Shown one piece after another: positions 58,631-64,000 of a DNA stretch of 64,000 bases. Where the stretch lies: assembly GCA_002868905.1 (NCBI GenBank), contig PKUA01000031.1, positions 44,299 to 108,298 of the forward strand, given 5' to 3'. The notes beneath the pieces were generated by a model. It saw only the letters and a program-made list of their open reading frames with translations, was not told the origin of the DNA and made no database searches. The position numbers and the translations under genes are program-made. The number at the start of each line of letters is the position of its first letter. Within the stretch, counting starts at the first letter, position 1. This DNA is from Desulfuromonas sp. (GTDB lineage: Bacteria; Desulfobacterota; Desulfuromonadia; Desulfuromonadales; Geothermobacteraceae).

Positions 58631-59200
58631 TTACAACTCTTTTCCGGTTCCCTTGATGCGATCAAGCATGATAGCCGCCGCCGCCCGAACCGGCAGGTGA
58701 TTATAACCTGCCACCCCGGCGATCGGCTCAAGGACCGGCCACTCGTTTTCAAAAAGTTCTTCCGCCAAACCGGAACCAGTCCCGAGAGTCAACAATATCG
58801 GTCTCTGTTTCAGCATCTGACGGCCCATTGAGAAACTGATTCCGTCGCAACGTTGCGCCCCGGTCAGTAACGGCAACGCATCTTCCGAGGTAAGCTGCCG
58901 CCAGTCTGCCAATGCCTGGTCAAGTGAATCAACCACGGCCGCAAGTTCCAGTGCGGCGGCACGGTCTGGGTTATAGCTTGCTCCGTGACCGACCACCCAG
59001 TGGTCAAGCAATCGTGTCACCAGGCGTTGTTGCTCTGCAACCGGTGTCACGACGTAAAATCGTTCGACCCCGAAGGTCTTGGCGCTGCGCGCCAGGTCAT
59101 GCAGATCGAGATTGGTCACCGCGGCAGTAATCAATGCGCCGTTCCGGTCCCTGACCGGATGGTGAACCAAAGCGATGGCAAGCGGTTGATCAGCGGTCAT
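58631..59200 (-). CDS. SPOUT-type RNA methyltransferase-like protein (Methyltrn_RNA_4 family)
   Basis: A 189-residue protein between trmD and rplS, a position common in Desulfuromonadia. It begins [37 protein letters not shown] and ends with a knot-like [17 protein letters not shown] and [31 protein letters not shown] block. This is the layout of SPOUT enzymes that bind SAM in a C-terminal trefoil knot. The RNA target is unknown. It overlaps trmD by 4 nt. Confidence 0.8.
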   Translation of the reverse strand: MTADQPLAIALVHHPVRDRNGALITAAVTNLDLHDLARSAKTFGVERFYVVTPVAEQQRLVTRLLDHWVVGHGASYNPDRAAALELAAVVDSLDQALADWRQLTSEDALPLLTGAQRCDGISFSMGRQMLKQRPILLTLGTGSGLAEELFENEWPVLEPIAGVAGYNHLPVRAAAAIMLDRIKGTGKEL

Positions 59201-59928
59201 TCGGCCCCAATCAACTCCTGCAGCATCTCGCGGTCCGCCGGTGTCAATTCGATCCGGTCCAGCAGGTCCGATCGTCGCTGCAGTGTGCGTCTCAGCTGCT
59301 CACGTCGCCGCCAGCGTGCGATGGCACCATGATCACCGGAGAGCAACACCTCCGGGACTTTCAACCCTTCGAATTCTGCCGGCCGGGTGTACTGCGGATA
59401 CTCCAGCAAGCCATCTTCAAAAGTATCGTGCGCTGCGCTGGTTTCATCTCCGAGAACACCGGGTACCAGCCTGGCAACAGCATCGATGATCACCATGGCC
59501 GGCAATTCGCCGCCGGTCAGGACGTAATCCCCGATACTGAATTCGGCATCGACGTGTTGATGAACCCGTTCGTCGATTCCTTCGTAACGCCCGCAAACCA
59601 GAACAAGCCCCCGGCCGTCCTTTGCCAATTCCCGGGCCGCAGCCTGGTCGAAACGGCGTCCCTGCGGAGTCATTATGACAACCTGCGCATTCCTGTTTTG
59701 TTCGCGCAGATCGCGAATGGCCGCGACCATGGGTTCAACCTTCATCACCATGCCGGCGCCGCCCCCGTACGGGGAGTCATCGGTCACCTGGTGTCGACCG
59801 GCAGCCCAATGACGCAGATTGTGCGCCCGGACATCGATCAGCTTCTTCTCGATCGCCTTGGCGAGAATACTATCGGCCAACGGCGAATCAAACATCCCCG
59901 GAAACAGGGTCAGGACATCAAATCTCAT
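59197..59928 (-). CDS. trmD: tRNA (guanine37-N1)-methyltransferase
   Basis: A 243-residue SPOUT enzyme that makes m1G37 next to the anticodon and prevents frameshifting. It shows [66 protein letters not shown] (the SAM knot) and the C-terminal [14 protein letters not shown]. It overlaps rimM and the downstream methyltransferase by 4 nt each. Confidence 0.97.
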   Translation of the reverse strand: MRFDVLTLFPGMFDSPLADSILAKAIEKKLIDVRAHNLRHWAAGRHQVTDDSPYGGGAGMVMKVEPMVAAIRDLREQNRNAQVVIMTPQGRRFDQAAARELAKDGRGLVLVCGRYEGIDERVHQHVDAEFSIGDYVLTGGELPAMVIIDAVARLVPGVLGDETSAAHDTFEDGLLEYPQYTRPAEFEGLKVPEVLLSGDHGAIARWRRREQLRRTLQRRSDLLDRIELTPADREMLQELIGAE

Positions 59929-60449
59929 GTCTCGGGGAACAACCCTTCGGGAACATCGACAAAAACTTTTCCAGCGTCGACATCGACCCTCTCAACGAAC
60001 TGATCCAGAAACGGCAACAAGACCTCGCCGGTAACACCGTCGATCACCAGAATGCCGTGGGCGGCAGTGAAAAACATCCCATTCACCGTCCCGATCACGC
60101 CCCGCTCCCGATCGATAGTCTCCAACCCGGACAGCTCAAACCAGAAAAACTGCCCCGGTTGACGCTCAAGATCCGCCGGATCGATACCAACCTGGCTTCC
60201 GACCAATGGCGCCGCCTGGCTGATATGGCGGCAATCCCGAAGCTGAATGACTGCGTATCCCTTGCGTAACTCGGCCGACTCGATCCGCCTGCATTCTGGA
60301 GCTCCCGAGCCGACATCAAGCCAGACCCGGTCAGTCGCCAGCAATGCTGGCGCGTCACCGGGATGAGTACGGATTTTCAGAGCCCCACGCAAACCATGAG
60401 TCCCTGCTATCTGACCGAGAAGCTGAATCGACCGTTTCTGACCGCTCAT
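59925..60449 (-). CDS. rimM: 16S rRNA processing protein RimM
   Basis: A 174-residue 30S maturation factor with an N-terminal RimM domain ([32 protein letters not shown]) and a C-terminal PRC-barrel-like domain ([25 protein letters not shown]...[14 protein letters not shown]). It acts with ribosomal protein S19. Overlaps of 4 nt on both sides support translational coupling. Confidence 0.94.
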   Translation of the reverse strand: MSGQKRSIQLLGQIAGTHGLRGALKIRTHPGDAPALLATDRVWLDVGSGAPECRRIESAELRKGYAVIQLRDCRHISQAAPLVGSQVGIDPADLERQPGQFFWFELSGLETIDRERGVIGTVNGMFFTAAHGILVIDGVTGEVLLPFLDQFVERVDVDAGKVFVDVPEGLFPET

Positions 60450-60682
60450 TCCTCCACGATCTGCAAGGTCGCCCTCAGGTTCTCTCGGGTCGCCTTAGCG
60501 TTCAACAGGGTACGCATCGCTTTCGCCGTACGCCCCTGTTTGCCAATAATTCTTCCCATATCCGCCTGATCTGCAGCAAGCTTGATCAGGACGCTGCCGT
60601 CTTCTCCCTGTTCTTCGGAGATGACAACCGCTTCAGGGTTCTCTACCAGGGCTTTGGCGATGGACTCAATCAGCTCTTTCAT
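60446..60682 (-). CDS. khpA: KH-domain RNA-binding protein KhpA
   Basis: A 78-residue single KH domain with the canonical GxxG loop in RIIGKQGRTAKAMRTLL. Bacterial relatives bind RNA with KhpB and affect cell division and ribosome maturation. It lies between rpsP and rimM, its usual place. The 129-nt gap to rpsP holds no other gene. Confidence 0.93.
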   Translation of the reverse strand: MKELIESIAKALVENPEAVVISEEQGEDGSVLIKLAADQADMGRIIGKQGRTAKAMRTLLNAKATRENLRATLQIVEE

Positions 60683-60811
60683 GGGGTCGGTCCTCGGCTA
60701 GTTTCCGGCCAAAAGTGGCTCGTTCCCTACTTGGAAACCTGGCAGCGACACGTCGAGGTTCCGGATGTCGACTGCCAACGGTAAACCGTGGCCCCGGCTC
60801 TGAAAGAAGTC

Positions 60812-61081
60812 TCAGCTCTCTTGCGGCTGCTTGAACTTGGCCCAAAGACCCAGATCGCGGAAAATACTCCGGACCTTGTCGGTCGGCTGGGCGCCTTTTT
60901 GCAGCCACTCAAGGGCCCGATCTTCCTTCAACCGGACCATCGGCGGATCAAGTTTCGGGTCATACTGGCCGAGGTTTTCAATGAACCGCCCATCGCGCGG
61001 GCAACGCTCATCAGCGACAACCACCTGGTAAAAAGCTTTTTTCTTGGCGCCGCCACGGGCCAGTCGAATTTTTACTGACAT
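60812..61081 (-). CDS. rpsP: 30S ribosomal protein S16
   Basis: An 89-residue ribosomal protein with [45 protein letters not shown] start, [10 protein letters not shown] and a C-terminal [11 protein letters not shown] 61081 follows GGAGGAACAG. It is 47 nt after the ffh stop in the translation/secretion operon. Confidence 0.97.
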   Translation of the reverse strand: MSVKIRLARGGAKKKAFYQVVVADERCPRDGRFIENLGQYDPKLDPPMVRLKEDRALEWLQKGAQPTDKVRSIFRDLGLWAKFKQPQES

Positions 61082-61128
61082 ATTCCTGTTCCTCCTGGAG
61101 TGTTTCCAGATTTTGTTGCGAAGTCGGG

Positions 61129-62472
61129 CTAGAAAGGCATGCCGCGCATCATGTTGCGCATCCCCTTCGGACCGAGCTTCTGCATTTTTTTCATCATTTT
61201 CTGAGCTTCGGTAAACCGTTTCAACAACTGGTTGATATCCTGTACCGTCGTGCCGCTCCCTTTCGCAATGCGAAGCCGGCGCGATCCGTTTAAAATGCGA
61301 TGATCACGACGCTCACGGGGCGTCATGGAGTTGATGATCGCCTCGATCTTCTTCAACTCCTTGTCCGGCAATTGCGCACCCTGCATCTGCTTCATGGCCT
61401 TGCCGGCACCGGGAATCATTTTTAAAATGTTTTCCATCGAGCCCATCTTCTTGATGGTCTTGAGCTGGTCGCGGAAGGTTTCAAGGTTGAAACCTTCCTG
61501 GCGCAGCTTCTGCTCCATGGCTGCTGCATCATCCGCATCGACGGCGGCCTGGGCCTTCTCGATCAGGGAGAGGACATCCCCCATGCCGAGAATCCGCTGG
61601 GCCATCCGATCCGGATGAAAGTCTTCCAGGGCATCGAGCTTTTCACCGATACCGACCAGCTTGATCGGTTTGCCGGTGACCGCCCGGATCGAGAGCGCGG
61701 CGCCGCCGCGGGCATCACCATCGAGTTTGGTGAGGATCACCCCGGTAACTTCGAGCTTCTCGTTAAAACTCTGGGCTATATTGACCGCGTCCTGACCGGT
61801 CATGGCATCCGCGACGAACAAGATCTCGCGCGGCTGCAGCGACTCCTTGATTCGCACCAGCTCCTGCATCAACTCTTCGTCGATATGCAATCGGCCGGCG
61901 GTATCCAGAATCAGCGTATCGTAGCCGTTCAGTTCGGCAAAGCGCTGAGCCTGCCGACAGATGTCAACCGGATCCTGATCCGGCTGGCTGTCAAACACGG
62001 CAATGTCAAGTTGCCGCCCGACGGTTTTTAACTGTTCAATGGCTGCCGGTCGATAGACATCGGCCGGGACCAGAAGCGGGTTGCGCTTTTCCCGCCGCAT
62101 CCGGAGGGCCAGCTTGCCGCAGGTGGTGGTTTTTCCCGCCCCCTGCAACCCGCAGAGCATCACCGGAACCGGCGGTTTGGCTGCGAGGTCAAGGCGATTC
62201 GCCTCGCCATCCCCCATCAGGTGAGCGAGTTCCTCGCGTACAACCTTGATCACCTGCTGGGCCGGCGTCAGGCTTTTAAGGACATCCTGCCCAACCGCCC
62301 GCTCACGAACCGCAGCGACAAAGTCCTTGACCACCTTGAAATTAACATCCGCTTCAAGGAGAACCAGCCGCACTTCGCGCATCGCCTCCTGAATATTATC
62401 TTCAGTCAGCCGGCCGCGATCACGCAGCTTTTTGAAAACGGCGTCAAATTTCTCGGTAAGTGTATCAAACAT
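61129..62472 (-). CDS. ffh: Signal recognition particle protein Ffh
   Basis: A 447-residue SRP54 GTPase that recognises signal sequences and delivers ribosomes to FtsY. It has an N domain ([19 protein letters not shown]), a G domain with [36 protein letters not shown] and GIGEKLDAL, and a Met-rich M domain ending [22 protein letters not shown]. Length is typical. It heads the operon with a DUF3343 gene 65 nt upstream. Confidence 0.97.
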   Translation of the reverse strand: MFDTLTEKFDAVFKKLRDRGRLTEDNIQEAMREVRLVLLEADVNFKVVKDFVAAVRERAVGQDVLKSLTPAQQVIKVVREELAHLMGDGEANRLDLAAKPPVPVMLCGLQGAGKTTTCGKLALRMRREKRNPLLVPADVYRPAAIEQLKTVGRQLDIAVFDSQPDQDPVDICRQAQRFAELNGYDTLILDTAGRLHIDEELMQELVRIKESLQPREILFVADAMTGQDAVNIAQSFNEKLEVTGVILTKLDGDARGGAALSIRAVTGKPIKLVGIGEKLDALEDFHPDRMAQRILGMGDVLSLIEKAQAAVDADDAAAMEQKLRQEGFNLETFRDQLKTIKKMGSMENILKMIPGAGKAMKQMQGAQLPDKELKKIEAIINSMTPRERRDHRILNGSRRLRIAKGSGTTVQDINQLLKRFTEAQKMMKKMQKLGPKGMRNMMRGMPF

Positions 62473-62537
62473 GACTCAGGGCGCACCAGTGCTCTGCTTG
62501 CAAAGAGAGCAATAATAGGAAAGAGGCCACCTCATTG

Positions 62538-62804
62538 TCAAGCAGTTTCATTACTTTCCGATTCAAATTGCCCACCTTCCCGGCGATAGAGTTCGCTCGG
62601 TTCCAGGCCGGCACCCTGCAATGCCTGTAGCACTTCGGCTTTCAAGCTGCCGGGAAACCGGATTGCAAGACCGCAATCGGAGGAGAGTTGCCGGGGGACC
62701 GGGATCAACAACATTTCGCAACGCGCCTGCTTGAGGGCTTTTTCTGCCTGCATCACCCGATGAACAGAATGAAATATAGCTACAAGATCACCATCGTTGA
62801 CCAT
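62538..62804 (-). CDS. DUF3343 family protein (putative Se/S carrier-like)
   Basis: An 88-residue protein with IFHSVHRVMQAEKALKQARCEMLLIPVPRQLSSDCGLAIRFPGS, the DUF3343 signature including the conserved Cys in SSDCGLAI. The family has been proposed to act in sulfur or selenium transfer through this Cys. The start ATG 62804 follows AGGAGGAAC. It lies upstream of ffh, where its link to secretion is unclear. Confidence 0.85.
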   Translation of the reverse strand: MVNDGDLVAIFHSVHRVMQAEKALKQARCEMLLIPVPRQLSSDCGLAIRFPGSLKAEVLQALQGAGLEPSELYRREGGQFESESNETA

Positions 62805-62869
62805 CTTTAGTTCCTCCTGAAGTGCCGGGCATCATGCCATGCGACAAAGACGGAATGCAAGCGGCCTCG

Positions 62870-62899
62870 TTGACATGGTCGATGCTAAAAGCCTACAAT
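62870..62899 (+). promoter_or_regulatory. Sigma-70 promoter for the 62990 gene
   Basis: TTGACA (62870-62875) and TACAAT (62894-62899) are 18 nt apart, about 90 nt before ATG 62990 on the plus strand. Confidence 0.65.
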
Positions 62900-62989
62900 T
62901 CCATGTGAACATAAACGAATCTCGGGGAGGCATGAAGGCAGGGAGCCGTCAGTGTACCGAACCCGGTCCAGGATCAGGACACCCACTTC

Positions 62990-63232
62990 ATGAATCTCAC
63001 CATATTACTGCTCTTCGCCATCCTCTCCAACATCCCTCTCGGCTACCTGCGCGAAGGGGTACCGAAAAAAAGCGTGCGCTGGTTTATTTATATCCACCTC
63101 TCGATCCCATTCATCATTCTGCTCCGCACCCAGCTCGGCTTTGACTGGCACATCATCCCGGTAACAATCGGTTGCGCCATCGTCGGTCAACTTTTTGGCG
63201 GCTACCTGAAACGAAAAAGCCAGGCGGCATGA
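62990..63232 (+). CDS. Small conserved-looking membrane protein
   Basis: An 80-residue protein with two to three hydrophobic helices (TILLLFAILSNIPLGYL, WFIYIHLSIPFIILL, IIPVTIGCAIVGQLFGG) and a short basic tail. I do not recognise the family. Its stop overlaps the next gene (DUF721) by 4 nt, so both share an mRNA. Its ribosome site is weak. Confidence 0.7.
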   Translation: MNLTILLLFAILSNIPLGYLREGVPKKSVRWFIYIHLSIPFIILLRTQLGFDWHIIPVTIGCAIVGQLFGGYLKRKSQAA

Positions 63233-63738
63233 AACGACCGGAACGGCCATCCCTGAGAAAACCGCTCAACGCCGGCTCCGTGTTGTCCGACCTGCTCACC
63301 GGGGCGGGGTTGGGCGACAAGATGAAAGGCTACCGCGCCTGGCAGTGCTGGGATGAAGTCGTCGGCCCGCAGATTGCCGACCATGCCCGCCCCAAACGTC
63401 TGCGAAACGGAGTGCTTGAAGTCAGCGTCGACCAACCGATCTGGATGCAACAACTCCGCCTGATGGCCCCGCAGATCCTTGAACGCCTGAACCGGGCCTT
63501 GAAGGGTGAAATCGTCAAGGAGATCTATTGGCGGAGGGGAAAACCGACCAGGCCGATCGAAGAATTATCCGAGCCGGACCGACCGCAGCCGCTCCCCCAG
63601 CTCGACAAACAGGAGCAGGCAAAAATAGACAAAGTCCTGGCCGAGATCAAGGATGCGGATATCCGTTCTGTCATGGAGGACTTTCTGGAAAAACAGGCAA
63701 AGCTGGACAAGCAGCGCAGAAACAGGGCAAATGAATAA
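63229..63738 (+). CDS. DUF721 (DciA-like) protein
   Basis: A 169-residue protein whose residues 18-105 match DUF721 (VLSDLLTGAGLGDKMKGYRAWQCWDEVVGPQIADHARPKRLRNGVLEVSVDQPIWMQQL). The DciA members load the replicative helicase DnaB; that role is inferred. The C-terminal 60 residues are charged and helical, as in other DUF721 proteins. ATG 63229 is coupled to the previous stop (ATGA). Confidence 0.85.
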   Translation: MKRPERPSLRKPLNAGSVLSDLLTGAGLGDKMKGYRAWQCWDEVVGPQIADHARPKRLRNGVLEVSVDQPIWMQQLRLMAPQILERLNRALKGEIVKEIYWRRGKPTRPIEELSEPDRPQPLPQLDKQEQAKIDKVLAEIKDADIRSVMEDFLEKQAKLDKQRRNRANE

Positions 63739-63774
63739 ACCGAAATCAATGCGGCTCACGCAAGCCGACCATCC

Positions 63775-64000
63775 TCAATCCCCGTAAATCTTCCTGACTT
63801 CCGCGGAATACTCGCCCCCTCCCCTATAGATAAAGAGAGGCGATTCGACCTTGAGTCCCGGTCGCCCGTCGCGCCTTGCTTCCAACAGAAGAAGAGAGGC
63901 CTCTTCACCGATTCTGGAATGAACCATCCGCAACCGTTTCGGCTCAAGCCCAATGTCACGCAGCAAAGCCAGAATTTCGGCTAACCGTTCCGGCAAATGC
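63775..64000 (-). CDS. C-terminal end of a TrmN6-like tRNA methyltransferase, cut by the window edge
   Basis: The visible 74 residues end a reading frame that stays open to the right edge. RMVHSRIGEEASLLLLEARRDGRPGLKVESPLFIYRGGGEYSAEVRKIYGD matches the C-terminus of tRNA1(Val) adenine37-N6-methyltransferases. The SAM-binding part lies outside, so the call is tentative. Confidence 0.65.
   Translation of the reverse strand, partial: HLPERLAEILALLRDIGLEPKRLRMVHSRIGEEASLLLLEARRDGRPGLKVESPLFIYRGGGEYSAEVRKIYGD

Overview
The window is about 58-60% GC by eye and reads as chromosomal DNA of a strictly anaerobic Desulfuromonadia-type (Geobacter/Desulfuromonas-like) bacterium. The signs are a dcw cell-wall/division cluster in delta-proteobacterial order, an electron-transfer module of EtfB, ferredoxin-fused EtfA and a membrane Fe-S (CCG/HdrD-like) oxidoreductase, oxygen-sensitive ThiH, a DUF3343 gene beside ffh, and many intergenic repeats. 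This assignment is inference from gene content. I saw no tRNA or rRNA gene, CRISPR array, transposase, integrase or phage gene.

Layout. 1-3.4 kb (minus): a partial lipoprotein, an FmdE-family protein overlapping a CxC permease, and a single-domain AAA+ protein whose catalytic motifs are all degraded. 3.5-9.1 kb: a DUF2817 peptidase-like gene, a TonB-dependent receptor, glycerol kinase, and a small helical protein. 9.2-13.4 kb (plus): a thiamine operon thiF-thiS-thiG-thiH-thiE behind a TPP riboswitch with terminator, with palindromic repeats in the leader and another repeat between thiG and thiH. 13.4-18.6 kb: a STAS-like protein and a REC-PAS-histidine kinase (minus), then modABC (plus) behind a candidate molybdenum-cofactor riboswitch. 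18.7-22 kb: an alpha/beta hydrolase lipoprotein convergent with, and overlapping, a small gene, then a two-part radical SAM protein.

22.0-39.3 kb (minus) is the dcw cluster: mraZ-rsmH-ftsL-ftsI-murE-murF-mraY-murD-ftsW-murG-murC-ddl-ftsQ-ftsA-ftsZ. It has a clear sigma-70 promoter and MraZ-like boxes at the front and an intrinsic terminator after ftsZ. Two anomalies stand out: ftsI carries an in-frame TAA between its dimerisation and transpeptidase regions, and murB is missing between murC and ddl. A CNNM/CorC transporter lies upstream of mraZ, divergent from ligA and an acylphosphatase.

43-54 kb: a Gfo/Idh/MocA oxidoreductase, a Cys-rich unknown protein downstream of a perfect 20-bp palindrome, glutamate dehydrogenase, an unusual protein joining a P-loop-less KaiC-like domain to a PEP/pyruvate-dikinase ATP-grasp domain, and then etfB, ferredoxin-etfA and the ETF:quinone-type oxidoreductase. 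53.5-64 kb: rsmI, nadE, yraN-rnhB, a 62-residue membrane protein, the translation/secretion operon DUF3343-ffh-rpsP-khpA-rimM-trmD-SPOUT methyltransferase-rplS, a small membrane protein with a DciA (DUF721) gene, and the edge of a TrmN6-like methyltransferase.

The best leads are the AAA+ pseudoenzyme, the interrupted ftsI, the KaiC-like/dikinase fusion, the repeat-loaded TPP-riboswitch leader with an SD-poor thiF, the operator-like palindrome with the Cys-rich gene, and the candidate Moco riboswitch.
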